64,000 nucleotides of DNA from CATOSK01 sp034423195. Its GTDB lineage: Bacteria > Chloroflexota > Dehalococcoidia > Lucifugimonadales > UBA3495. The notes under the pieces are model-generated. The model saw nothing but the letters and a program-made list of their open reading frames with translations, was not told the origin of the DNA and searched no databases. Each line of letters starts with the position of its first letter. The first letter of the stretch is position 1. The position numbers were made by a program, and so were the translations under genes. Shown piece by piece: positions 8,204 to 16,497 of the stretch. The DNA lies in the NCBI GenBank assembly GCA_034423195.1, contig DAOUIZ010000002.1:1-64000 (forward strand). The letters are read 5' to 3'.

Positions 8204-8560
8204 ATGGTCCAGATAGTCCGCGTCTATTCCGGCGACGACGGCGAGTCCCACTTCGAGGACGTCAGCCCCGAGGAATTCGCCGAAATCGTCAACCAGGTGG
8301 GCGACGGCGCCATCAACCTCAACGCCCGGGCGGCGGGCCCCGACTCCGACTACCACAACGCCCCCCGGCTCCAGTACGTCGTCAACATGGCCGGCACCGC
8401 CGAGTTCGAGGTCGCCGACGGCAGCAAGGCCCGCCTCTTCCCCGGCGACGTCCTCATCGCCGAGGACATCACTGGCCACGGCCACATCGCCCGCAGCATC
8501 GGCGACGACTTCCGCATCTCCCTGGCCGTCCCCCTGTCCAACCAGACCCGCAAGGGCTGA
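8204..8560 (+). CDS. cupin domain protein
   Basis: ATG 8204 follows TAGGAGG (8188-8195). The 118-residue protein is a small cupin: LQYVVNMAGTAEFEVADG, then ARLFPGDVLIAEDITGHGH, correspond to the two conserved cupin motifs. Only some metal-binding His are present (GHGH near residue 90), so it may bind metal weakly or not at all. Function is unknown. It is followed by a strong terminator. Confidence 0.75.
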   Translation: MVQIVRVYSGDDGESHFEDVSPEEFAEIVNQVGDGAINLNARAAGPDSDYHNAPRLQYVVNMAGTAEFEVADGSKARLFPGDVLIAEDITGHGHIARSIGDDFRISLAVPLSNQTRKG

Positions 8561-8580
8561 CCCACCGTCATCCGGGGAAT

Positions 8581-8618
8581 AAAGAGGCCATCCGCGCATC
8601 ACGGACGGCCTCTTTTTT
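8581..8618 (+). terminator. rho-independent terminator
   Basis: The stem AGAGGCCaTCCG pairs with CGGAcGGCCTCT and is followed by TTTTTT at 8613-8618. It ends the cupin transcript. Confidence 0.85.
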
Positions 8619-8626
8619 ACGGGGGT

Positions 8627-8646
8627 CTGGGGGACGAGTCCCCCAG
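8627..8646. repeat. palindrome family B copy
   Basis: CTGGGGGACGAGTCCCCCAG follows the terminator at 8581 and lies just before the 3' end of the DUF2851 gene, so it is between convergent genes. Confidence 0.6.
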
Positions 8647-8649
8647 CGG

Positions 8650-10008
8650 CTATCCTGCCGCCCCGGCCAAAACCCGCTGCAGGTGAATCAACCCCTGCTG
8701 CCGCCGTGCGTTCATCTTCGGCAGCGGCATCCCTGCAACGGACAGCAGCCCGGCCATCTCCCGCGCCACCTCGTTGTCCGCCAGCCTCCCGAACTTTCCG
8801 TAAAGATCCAGGCAGTTGGCGGCCTCCCCGCCATCCCCGTTGGTCTCGGCCAGCCCGTGGAGAAAAGGCAGCACCACGTTCACGGCCACCTCTTTGGCGC
8901 GGGCCGCTCCGATGTAAGTCATTCCGCCCCCGGTCACGGTCAGCGCACCGGCCAACCCTCGGGGACTGCCTGTCCCGGCCACCCGGGAAAACCCCTCCAC
9001 CAGCCCGCCTTCCAGTGTCCCGTCAAGGCACCGCGCCAGCAGCCGAGCCGCCCCGCCGATGCGCCGCCTCGGGTGGTTGGCCGGACGCACCCGGAAACAA
9101 TGCCACTCGCCGGCGTCCATCGGCCGCCCGAAACTCCCCCGGGGTAGGGATACGGCCCCCGCATCCCGTCCCTGGGACAGCCCGGAAAGCTGCGTCAGCC
9201 AGCTTTCCAGAGTGGCGTCCAGATCCCCGGCGGGAACCTTTGCCGCTGCCCGCTCCAGGGCCGCATAGGGCGCCAGCGACGCCAGCCGGACGAAGGGCTG
9301 CTGGTTGTGCCGGTACCCTAGGGCTTCCATTATCCCTTCGTAGAGGGCCTGCTCCGTCGGCTGTTCCGCCAGGTATTTTCCGAATCGCCGGCTTTTCCCC
9401 AGGAACCGCTCATCCCCGGCCCGGTCCAGCAGGGCTCCCAGCTCCTCGCTACTGGTGGGCGTCGTGTAGCCCAGCCCCTCCAGGATGCTCCAGACCGCGC
9501 CGCCTGGACCCGGATGCCCGCTGGATACATCACCGTCCCCGTCCCCTTCCGGCCCGCCTTCTTCCGGCCCGCTCCCATCTGGAAGAATGCTGGCCAGCGA
9601 GACCACCGGCACCTCGCCGCCGCTCTGCCGCTGGGTGGGTTCCGGGTGCAGGTCCAGGGCCGCGTGCAGCACGACCCCGTTGTAGTTGGGGTCGTCCCGG
9701 TGGCCGTGGCTGTACCAGTCCTGCTGGCGGATGTGGATCTCCACGTCCCCCTGCACCACGCCCTCATCCTCGAAGTGAAGCAGGGCGTTGCGGAAGTCCG
9801 GTCCGGCGGAGGTGCCGGGACGCCCGGGATACAGCACCCGCACCCTCCGGCCCCGGCTGGTGCGGAACCATTCCTGCCGCGCCGCCCGACGCTGCCACAG
9901 CTTCGCCAGCGCGCTTTCCGGCAGCGGGGGATTTCCCCGGTCCCGGCCGGACCTGCCCTGGTAGGGGGCCGGCTCCTCGGTAATGGTGGTCAGCGCCCGG
10001 GCTATCAT
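8650..10008 (-). CDS. DUF2851 family protein
   Basis: The 452-residue protein from ATG 10008 has the DUF2851 opening: SALAKLWQRRAARQEWF, then GTSAGPDFRNALL and QGDVEIHIRQQDWYSHGH. The last stretch resembles the catalytic core of a restriction-like (PD-(D/E)xK-type) fold, but this is a guess. The open frame continues to 10275. However, TATACT at 10015-10020 lies only six bases from ATG 10008, which points to a leaderless start there. Function is unknown; the family is widespread in Bacteroidetes and Chloroflexi. Confidence 0.82.
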   Translation of the reverse strand: MIARALTTITEEPAPYQGRSGRDRGNPPLPESALAKLWQRRAARQEWFRTSRGRRVRVLYPGRPGTSAGPDFRNALLHFEDEGVVQGDVEIHIRQQDWYSHGHRDDPNYNGVVLHAALDLHPEPTQRQSGGEVPVVSLASILPDGSGPEEGGPEGDGDGDVSSGHPGPGGAVWSILEGLGYTTPTSSEELGALLDRAGDERFLGKSRRFGKYLAEQPTEQALYEGIMEALGYRHNQQPFVRLASLAPYAALERAAAKVPAGDLDATLESWLTQLSGLSQGRDAGAVSLPRGSFGRPMDAGEWHCFRVRPANHPRRRIGGAARLLARCLDGTLEGGLVEGFSRVAGTGSPRGLAGALTVTGGGMTYIGAARAKEVAVNVVLPFLHGLAETNGDGGEAANCLDLYGKFGRLADNEVAREMAGLLSVAGMPLPKMNARRQQGLIHLQRVLAGAAG

Positions 10009-10014
10009 GGGCGC

Positions 10015-10020
10015 AGTATA
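10015..10020 (-). promoter_or_regulatory. -10 box for a leaderless DUF2851 transcript
   Basis: On the minus strand TATACT is followed by six bases and then the ATG at 10008. Transcription would start at or next to the start codon. No ribosome binding site is visible. Confidence 0.4.
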
Positions 10021-10224
10021 CCCGGAAGACGCGCCGTCAGGCAGAGAAAATCCCCAATCTTTACCCGGTTTTTGCTGACACTTGTCGCTGGCGTCCTCCC
10101 ACCTCCATGCCCTACCATGGAAGTGTGGCCACGGTAAACGTTGAACACGGATTCCAGCACGGGAGGACCCTTGCCCCATTCCTTCCCCACCGCCAGGAAT
10201 CCCCACAAGCAGGGTGCGGCAAAA

Positions 10225-10419
10225 CCGGACAAAATGGGGATATTCCCCCGAAAAAACCGGACATAGCCCCGACATTTCGAGAAAAACACGGACAAAAACC
10301 AGGCGCCTCCACGCTCAAATGTCCCGAAATGTCCGCTTTTGTCGCGGTTTTTCCGGCTCATCGGCCAGGCCGGAGGTCCGGCGCGGTGGCGGTGGGACAG
10401 TCTGGTGCAAAATGGGACA
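10225..10419. promoter_or_regulatory. helically phased GGACA/TGTCC array (array 1)
   Basis: This 600-base divergent gap between DUF2851 and the CoA-transferase has no gene. It contains GGACA at 10227, 10259, 10270, 10290, 10395 and 10415, and TGTC(C/G) at 10320, 10330 and 10340. Spacings are 10, 11, 20 or 32 bases, close to whole helical turns. Exact decamers AAATGTCCCG and AAATGTCCGC lie side by side at 10317-10336. It could be an operator array, curved DNA, or a decayed repeat. Confidence 0.5.
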
Positions 10420-10611
10420 GGAATTCTTCTCCCGCCGCGGCAGTATCATCCCGGCCCCACGGCCTTCCCCCGGCTTGCCGATTGCCGCTGCGAGTCGTAG
10501 AATTTGCCAAACCTGCCCGGGGGCCGGTAGCTCCGGCTCCCCCAGCGAGCCAATAGGGATTTCACGGCGAGCGGCCCCGGAGGGAAAACAACATCGAGGA
10601 GAGATTTTTCT

Positions 10612-11826
10612 ATGGCTGAAGCTAACGGACCTTTGAACGGAATCCGGGTAATTGACCTTGGCCGCCACCAGGCCGGCCCCCGCTGCGCCCAGGTCCTGGC
10701 CCGCATGGGCGCCGAGGTAATCAAGGTCGAGCGTCTCGGCGGCGAGGAGACCCGCTACCACGCTCCCTGGGTGCGCAAGCAGAGCGCCTACTGGGTCCAG
10801 TACAACAGCGGCAAGAAGAGCCTGAGCATCGACCTGCGCAAGGAGGAAGGCAAGGAGGTCCTGCGCAAGCTGGTCGGCATTTCCGACGTGATCCTCCAGA
10901 ACTTCCGCCCTGGCACCATCGCCGCCATGGGGTTCGGCTACGACGTGCTCAAGGAAATCAACCCCCGCATCATCATGGTCAACGTTTCCGCCTACGGCCA
11001 GTTCGGCCCCTACTCCAACCAGATCGGTTATGACCCCATCGGCCAGACCATGTCCGGCATCGCCATGGTCACCGGCGAGGAGGGGATGCCTCCCATCCGG
11101 GCCGGCGTGCCCATCATCGACCGCACCACCGCCCTCCACGCTGCCATCGGCACTCTGGCCGCCCTCCACGAGCGGGAGCGGTCCGGCGAGGGCCAGACCA
11201 TTGACGTCTGCCTGGCCGACACCGGCTACAGCTACACCGAGATCCCCGTCACCGCCTACCACGGCGCCGGCATCGAGCCCCGGCGCGGCGAGTCGGCGGC
11301 GCCTCCCAGCGGCACCTACCCCTGCAAGGACGGCTGGGTCCTCGTCTCCGCCGGCGACCAGCACCACTGGCACCGGGTCTGCAACGCCCTCGGCAAGCCC
11401 GAGTGGCTGGAGGACCCCCGCTTCACCACCCGCCACGAGCGGGGCGCCAACGGCGCGATGGTGCAGGAAGCCATGCGCGACCTGCTCAAGGACATGACCA
11501 TGAAGGACGCCATCGCCCACTTCACCCACCACGACGTCACGGCGGCGCCGGTCAACACCATCGCCCAGGCCGCCCAGGACCCCCACCCGTGGGAGCGGCG
11601 GGCCATGGTCGAAGTGGACGACTTCCTGGCCGGCAGCATCGCCGTCTCCGGCGACTACTGGCACTTCAGCCGCACCCCCGCCGTCGTCGGCACCACCCCC
11701 CAGGTGGGCGAGCATAACGAAGAGGTCCTCAGCGGACTGCTCGGCTACTCCGATGACGAGATCGCCGGCCTCTACGAGCGCAACGTCGTCAGCACCGACC
11801 ACCACTACGACGAAGTCCCCGGCTAA
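10612..11826 (+). CDS. CaiB/BaiF family III CoA-transferase
   Basis: This 404-residue enzyme transfers CoA between an acyl-CoA and a carboxylic acid. The N-terminus IRVIDLGRHQAGPRCAQVLA and the EVIKVERLGGEETR stretch are characteristic, and D203 in TIDVCLADTGYS is the expected catalytic aspartate. Family members act on oxalate, carnitine, benzylsuccinate or bile acids; the substrate cannot be told. ATG 10612 follows GAGGAG (10597-10602). Downstream, a terminator closes the unit, so it is monocistronic. Confidence 0.92.
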   Translation: MAEANGPLNGIRVIDLGRHQAGPRCAQVLARMGAEVIKVERLGGEETRYHAPWVRKQSAYWVQYNSGKKSLSIDLRKEEGKEVLRKLVGISDVILQNFRPGTIAAMGFGYDVLKEINPRIIMVNVSAYGQFGPYSNQIGYDPIGQTMSGIAMVTGEEGMPPIRAGVPIIDRTTALHAAIGTLAALHERERSGEGQTIDVCLADTGYSYTEIPVTAYHGAGIEPRRGESAAPPSGTYPCKDGWVLVSAGDQHHWHRVCNALGKPEWLEDPRFTTRHERGANGAMVQEAMRDLLKDMTMKDAIAHFTHHDVTAAPVNTIAQAAQDPHPWERRAMVEVDDFLAGSIAVSGDYWHFSRTPAVVGTTPQVGEHNEEVLSGLLGYSDDEIAGLYERNVVSTDHHYDEVPG

Positions 11827-11852
11827 CCCGCCTGCCGTATATCCGCCCAACG

Positions 11853-11886
11853 AAAAGGGGCCTCCTTTACGGAAGCCCCTTTTCCT
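11853..11886 (+). terminator. rho-independent terminator
   Basis: AAAAGGGGC (11853-11861) pairs with GCCCCTTTT (11875-11883). It ends the CoA-transferase transcript and its A-tract makes it usable from the other strand as well. Confidence 0.8.
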
Positions 11887-11895
11887 TACGGGGGT

Positions 11896-11914
11896 CTGGG
11901 GGGCGAGTCCCCAG
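11896..11914. repeat. palindrome family B copy (degenerate)
   Basis: CTGGGGGGCGAGTCCCCAG lies between the convergent CoA-transferase and asparaginase genes, next to the terminator. Confidence 0.55.
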
Positions 11915-11924
11915 CGGAACCCCT

Positions 11925-12947
11925 TTAGTAAGCCAGCATCATCCGCTGAATCTCCTCCGCGTCGCCGGTGACGGTCAGCGCCAGCATCAGCAGGATTCGC
12001 GCCTTCTTGGGCGCCAGGTTGTCGGCCACCACGTACCCGTCCTCGGATAATCGCCGCGTCCGAATCACCCGCCCGTTCCCCGTCTGGCTGGCGATGACCA
12101 CCCGCACTCCCCGTTCCTGCGCGTCCTTCAACCCCCGCATGAACTCCGGCGACGAGCCGCCGCCGCCCAGCCCGGCGGCCACCAGCCCCGGCACTCCCGC
12201 ATCGGCCACCGCCCGGGGAACCAGACCGTCGGCCCCGGCATAGGCGTAGGCGATATCCACCCGGGGCAGCTCGGACAGACCGCTGACGTCGAACTCGCTG
12301 TCGGCGGTGTGGGCCTTCGTGGGCGTGCGGTAGAACACCACCTCCTCATCCGAGTCGGCGTATCCCAGGAACCCCAGCTCGTTGGAGCGGAAGGTCTCCA
12401 GGCGGTAGCTGTTGGACTTGGTCACGTCCCGGGCTGCCTGGATCTCGTTGTTCAGGACGGTCAGCACACCCCGCCCGCCTGAGTTGGGAGAAGCGGCGAT
12501 GCGCACCGCGTCGATCAGGTTCACGTCCGAGTCCGTCCCCAGCCCGCTGGCCGGGCGCATCGCCCCGGTGACTACCACCGGCTTGCTGCTGAGGACGGTC
12601 AGATTTAGGAAGTAGGCCGTCTCCTCCAGGGTTGCAGTGCCGTGGGTCACGGCCACCCCCGCCGCCTCCGGGTCCTCACGGAAGATACCGTTGATCCGCT
12701 GGGCCAGCCGCAGCCAGTGGGGCGGGGCCACCTCGGTGCTGCCCACGTTGATCAGCTGCTCCGGCTCCACCTGGGCGAAGGCGCTGACCTCCGGCACCCG
12801 CTCCAGCATCTGCTGGATGGTCAGGTGTTTGTTCCCGTAGCTGTAGTTTATGTAGTCGCTGCGGGACTCCCCCACGGTGGATATGGTCCCCCCGGTGCCG
12901 ATAACGTACACCCGGGGCAGGCTGGAAGGACTGGCGCTGCTGGTCAT
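11925..12947 (-). CDS. type II-like asparaginase homologue with the catalytic Asp replaced
   Basis: The 340-residue protein follows the bacterial asparaginase fold: IGTGGTIS (T21 nucleophile region), NYSYGN with the mobile-loop Tyr, AVTHGTATLEETAYF, GAMRPASG, and RDVTKSN with the conserved Lys. In active enzymes the third motif reads HGTDT, and the Asp is part of the Thr-Lys-Asp triad. Here it is Ala (codon GCA). The rest is intact, so the protein is folded but its amidohydrolase activity is doubtful. Length and gene order are normal and there is no signal peptide. Confidence 0.88.
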   Translation of the reverse strand: MTSSASPSSLPRVYVIGTGGTISTVGESRSDYINYSYGNKHLTIQQMLERVPEVSAFAQVEPEQLINVGSTEVAPPHWLRLAQRINGIFREDPEAAGVAVTHGTATLEETAYFLNLTVLSSKPVVVTGAMRPASGLGTDSDVNLIDAVRIAASPNSGGRGVLTVLNNEIQAARDVTKSNSYRLETFRSNELGFLGYADSDEEVVFYRTPTKAHTADSEFDVSGLSELPRVDIAYAYAGADGLVPRAVADAGVPGLVAAGLGGGGSSPEFMRGLKDAQERGVRVVIASQTGNGRVIRTRRLSEDGYVVADNLAPKKARILLMLALTVTGDAEEIQRMMLAY

Positions 12948-13081
12948 GGCAACCTCCGCAAGCAGGTTGGATTACGCGCGGAAAGATTCCGCTCCGGCCC
13001 AAGTATACGCCATACGCCAGCGCCTCCGGGACGGGGGCTTGTCGACCGGGCAACCCAACTGCAACCCCTGACTCAGGGGGT

Positions 13082-13101
13082 TTGGGGGATGCATCCCCCA
13101 A
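13082..13101. repeat. palindrome family B copy (perfect)
   Basis: TTGGGGGATGCATCCCCCAA is flanked by GGGGG and ACGTACCC. Unusually for the family it sits between divergent genes (asparaginase and ftsH). Confidence 0.65.
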
Positions 13102-13359
13102 CGTACCCTATGACCTACCTCTTCACTGACGCTCCCCCCCTTGCGCCTCCTCCCCTAGCCCCGGTACCATCGAAGTGTGACCAGTCCATCATCAAGCATC
13201 AAGTCCCTCCCGGGAAATCCACCCTGCCAGTTCCGGGACTAGCCGGTCTGTCGCGACCCTCCCGCCGTCGGGAATGCCGCGAAATGTAGCGGCATGTGGC
13301 GTGAGAATTTTGGTCCCGCTCCCACCCGGCCCACGGTTCCTACTGCCCTTGGACCGGAT

Positions 13360-13498
13360 GACACAAAATGGCACAATCGTGCGACAAAATGCGACAATCG
13401 TGGCACAACCGCAGGACACTTTCTCCCAAGAATCGCACTCTTTGACGCCCGCTTCCCGGGATTCCGTGCTCAAATTCCCTGAAATGGGCCATTTGACA
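13360..13498. promoter_or_regulatory. helically phased GACA/GCAC array (array 2)
   Basis: The 870-base gap between asparaginase and ftsH has no gene. GACA or GCAC motifs start at 13360, 13371, 13383, 13393, 13403 and 13415, with further ones at 13435 and 13495. The first six are 10-12 bases apart. The stretch at 13468 (GCTCAAATTCCCTGAAATG) matches the GCTCAAATGTCCCGAAATG of array 1 at 10313, so the two regions are related. Confidence 0.5.
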
Positions 13499-13545
13499 CA
13501 AAATCAAATTTTCCCGCTTTTCCACCCCAGGTCCCAGAGGCGCCC

Positions 13546-13609
13546 GGAGCCGCCAAGGAGCCTTAGACAAGTTACCCACCCTGGCGAAGGAGGCGGCGAC
13601 CCTTAGAAC
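13546..13609 (+). promoter_or_regulatory. structured leader element, copy 2
   Basis: GCCGCC (13549-13554) pairs perfectly with GGCGGC (13592-13597). The loop is CTTAGACAAGTTACC and the 3' tail GACCCTTAGAAC. It points towards ftsH but lies upstream of the predicted ftsH promoter, so it may not be in that transcript. Confidence 0.6.
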
Positions 13610-13686
13610 AGAGCAAAATACGGCAGAATGTAGCAGATATTTTTCCCTGCCCTGCTATTCCGCCCCGGTTGCGTCGGCCCCTTCTT

Positions 13687-13715
13687 TTGCAATTTGGATA
13701 GGGCTGCTTTATGAT
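13687..13715 (+). promoter_or_regulatory. sigma70-type promoter of ftsH
   Basis: TTGCAA (13687-13692) and TATGAT (13710-13715) are separated by 17 bases. The start of transcription would be near 13722, giving a leader of about 97 bases that contains the structured element at 13741-13796. Confidence 0.6.
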
Positions 13716-13740
13716 GTAACTTGACGCATTATCAGCGGCC

Positions 13741-13796
13741 CCGCCGCCCAGCGCCCTTGGATAAGTTGCCTTAATCGGGCGCGCAAGCGGCGGCTT
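13741..13796 (+). promoter_or_regulatory. structured leader element, copy 3, in the ftsH 5' UTR
   Basis: Outer stem GCCGCC (13743-13748) with GGCGGC (13789-13794), inner stem GCGCCC (13751-13756) with GGGCGC (13777-13782), loop TTGGATAAGTTGCC. The inner stem is the mirror of the usual GGGCGC/GCGCCC, so pairing is kept though both strands changed. It ends 22 bases before the ftsH start. Confidence 0.6.
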
Positions 13797-13818
13797 TCAA
13801 AAAAGGTCGGAAGAGGGC

Positions 13819-15798
13819 ATGGGAAGCAATCGCTGGCTCCGCAACAGCCTGGTCTATCTCCTCATCATAGTGGGGGTGATAGTCGTCTTCTACACCCTGA
13901 TCCCCACCTTCGGCTCCAGCGACCCGGTGCCGATTACCGAGGTCATCGACCGGGCCAAGCGTAACGAGGTCAGCGAGATCATCGTTGAAGGCCAGAAGCT
14001 CACCGTGGTTCCCCGCGTTTCCGCCGGCGCCGGCGGAACCCAGCTCACCAGCCGGATGGGAGATCAGACCGACATCGTCAGTCTGCTGACGGAGAACGGC
14101 GTCACCATCGGGCCCGAGGGAGTCCAGGTGGTGTTCAAGGGCTCCGGTGGTTTGGGCAGCTTCTTCGGAATCCTGCTTAACTTCCTTCCCCTGATTTTCT
14201 TCGGCGGCCTGATCCTGTTCATGATGCGCCAGGCCCAGGGGAGCAACAACCAGACCCTCAGCTTCGGCCGCAGCCGGGCCAGGATGATGCCCTTCAACCG
14301 CCCCACCGTCACCTTCAACGATGTGGCCGGAGTGGACGAGGCCAAGCAGGAACTCCAGGAAGTTGTCGAATTCCTCAAGTACCCGGAGCGGTTCCTGTCC
14401 CTCGGGGCCCGAATCCCCAAGGGAGTGCTGCTGGTTGGCCCGCCGGGCACCGGCAAGACCCTGCTGGCGCGGGCGGTTGCCGGCGAGGCTGGAGTGCCCT
14501 TCTTCCACATCAGCGGCAGCGAGTTCGTTGAAATGTTCGTCGGAGTCGGTGCGGCCCGTGTGCGGGACCTCTTCGACCAGGCCAAGCGCAACGCCCCCTG
14601 CATAGTCTTCGTCGACGAGATTGACGCCGTGGGCCGCCACCGGGGAGCCGGGCTGGGCGGAGGCCACGACGAGCGGGAGCAGACCCTCAACCAGATCTTG
14701 GTGGAGATGGATGGCTTCGAGACCAACACCAACATAATCGTCGTCGCCGCCACTAACCGCCCCGACATCCTCGACCCTGCATTGCTCCGTCCCGGGCGCT
14801 TCGACCGCCGTGTCACTCTGGATTTGCCCGATGTCACGGGACGGCAGGCCATTCTCAACGTTCACACGGCCGGAAAGCCCATCGCCCCAGAGGTCAAGGT
14901 GGACACCCTGGCCAAGGAAACCCCCGGGTTCAGCGGTGCCGACCTGTCCAACCTGGTCAACGAGGCCGCCCTGCTGGCCGCCCGCAAGAACCTGAAGACA
15001 ATCAACATGCCCGAGTTCGAGGAAGCGGTGGAGCGGGTCATCGCCGGCCCGGAGCGGAAGAGCCGGGTCATCAGCATCCGCGAGAAGGAAATGACCGCCT
15101 ACCACGAGGCGGGCCACGCTCTGGTGGCTTGGGCCCTGCCCCACGCCGACCGGGTCCACAAGATATCCATTGTGTCCCGGGGAAACATGGGTGGGCATAC
15201 GACCCTGCTTCCCGAAGAAGACCGTTACCTCTGGACCCAGAACCAGTTCCAGGACATGCTGGCCGTAACCATGGGCGGACGGGTGGCCGAGGAACTCATA
15301 TTCGACGAGGTCACCACCGGCGCCAGCAACGACCTGGAGAAGGCGACTAAGATCGCCCTCGGCATGGTCAAGCGGTACGGAATGAGCAAAGCCCTGGGAC
15401 CCCGCACCTTCGGCAAGCGGGAGGAGATGGTGTTCCTGGGAAGGGAAATCAGCGAGGAACGGGATTACGGCGACAACGTGGCCGAGGAAATCGACATCGA
15501 AGTCAAGACCCTGACCAACCACGCTTACCAGACAGCCCGCCAGATACTCATCGACCGCAAGCCCAAGCTGGTCCAGGTGGCCGAGTACCTCATCGAGCAC
15601 GAGGCGGTATCCGGCGACACGCTGATCCGCTTGTTCAACCTGGACGACCCGGGAACGGAGGGCGACCACGGCACCCCGGTTCTGCCTCCGGAATCGCCTC
15701 CTCCCTATGCCCCCCGGCCGGTCCAGCCGCCAACCATGCCCCACCCGGCCCCATCGCTGTCCAGCGAAAGCCTTCCTCCGGGCGAGGGCGCCGGATAG
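13819..15798 (+). CDS. ftsH: ATP-dependent zinc metalloprotease FtsH
   Basis: FtsH is the membrane-bound AAA+ protease that extracts and degrades membrane and regulatory proteins. The 659-residue protein has two membrane segments (about 11-31 and 114-136), Walker A GPPGTGKT (207-214), Walker B VFVDEID (263-269), an arginine-finger region 312-330 and the zinc motif HEAGH (429-433). The C-terminal tail is Pro-rich, as in many FtsH proteins. Its usual regulators HflK and HflC are encoded 700 bases downstream. A well-matched promoter and terminator bracket the gene. Confidence 0.98.
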   Translation: MGSNRWLRNSLVYLLIIVGVIVVFYTLIPTFGSSDPVPITEVIDRAKRNEVSEIIVEGQKLTVVPRVSAGAGGTQLTSRMGDQTDIVSLLTENGVTIGPEGVQVVFKGSGGLGSFFGILLNFLPLIFFGGLILFMMRQAQGSNNQTLSFGRSRARMMPFNRPTVTFNDVAGVDEAKQELQEVVEFLKYPERFLSLGARIPKGVLLVGPPGTGKTLLARAVAGEAGVPFFHISGSEFVEMFVGVGAARVRDLFDQAKRNAPCIVFVDEIDAVGRHRGAGLGGGHDEREQTLNQILVEMDGFETNTNIIVVAATNRPDILDPALLRPGRFDRRVTLDLPDVTGRQAILNVHTAGKPIAPEVKVDTLAKETPGFSGADLSNLVNEAALLAARKNLKTINMPEFEEAVERVIAGPERKSRVISIREKEMTAYHEAGHALVAWALPHADRVHKISIVSRGNMGGHTTLLPEEDRYLWTQNQFQDMLAVTMGGRVAEELIFDEVTTGASNDLEKATKIALGMVKRYGMSKALGPRTFGKREEMVFLGREISEERDYGDNVAEEIDIEVKTLTNHAYQTARQILIDRKPKLVQVAEYLIEHEAVSGDTLIRLFNLDDPGTEGDHGTPVLPPESPPPYAPRPVQPPTMPHPAPSLSSESLPPGEGAG

Positions 15799-15844
15799 CC
15801 TGTTCGCCCATTGGGCCTCACGTCTGCGGCTAATGGCACGACAA

Positions 15845-15876
15845 GAGGGTTGGAGAGTCTCCCCAACCCTCGTTTT
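15845..15876 (+). terminator. rho-independent terminator of ftsH
   Basis: GAGGGTTGG (15845-15853) pairs with CCAACCCTC (15863-15871), followed by GTTTT. It separates ftsH from the hflKC operon. Confidence 0.75.
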
Positions 15877-15904
15877 CATCCCCCGGGAAAGGTGTATTTC
15901 GTCC

Positions 15905-16198
15905 TTACCCGGTCTCGCCTGGAGAAGAAGCCCCTCCCTCCGCCCCTTCCGGCGAATCTAACGGAAGCTGTCGGTAATAGATGCCCCACTGCTGCATCAG
16001 CTCGGCCACCCGGGGGTCGCGAAGCTCCAGCAGCTCCCGGAAGAAACCGGCCAGGGCGTGGGAGGGCACCTGTTCGGCGGAGCAGACCCAGCTGCGCTCG
16101 GCGGGCACGACATAGAGCATCCCGCTCTGGTGGGGACAGGTGACCTGTATCCGGGTCATATCTGCCCCGGGGCTTACGGTCAGGCCGGTTTCGTTCAT
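15905..16198 (-). CDS. small hypothetical protein (97 aa)
   Basis: The start ATG at 16198 is chosen because the upstream part of the open frame is low-quality coding. The protein contains MTRIQVTCPHQSGMLYVVPAERSWVC and a C-terminal half rich in charged residues around ELLELRDPRVAELMQ. The CPH and two other Cys might bind metal, but no family is recognised. It lies opposite to ftsH and hflK, between them. Coding status is moderately supported. Confidence 0.45.
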   Translation of the reverse strand: MNETGLTVSPGADMTRIQVTCPHQSGMLYVVPAERSWVCSAEQVPSHALAGFFRELLELRDPRVAELMQQWGIYYRQLPLDSPEGAEGGASSPGETG

Positions 16199-16497
16199 GT
16201 GCCAAGACCTCCAGCCGCTGTGTCGGGACTGTTCGGCCCTGTCCCGGTCTGCGCGGCAATGTCCATGATTCTGGGGCATTGATTATACAGCTTGGCCGAC
16301 TCACCTCCCCATGCGGGGTGGCAGCCGTTCCCCCTCCAGCGAGTGTCCCACTGCAGAGCCGTGGCAAAAACCATGCTATCTGGTCAGGGCAACCGGGCGG
16401 GACTTTCCGGTAAGTGTTAGAATCATAGGCGGCTTTTTTTCATAAGGGCCCACTCCACTGTCCCGCGGGACCATCCTGTGGGGAAAAGGACGGCAAA

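Noticed and set aside
10107..10636. Overlapping open frames on both strands
   Set aside because: They cover the phased TGTCC array and show no protein-like composition; they also overlap the CoA-transferase start.
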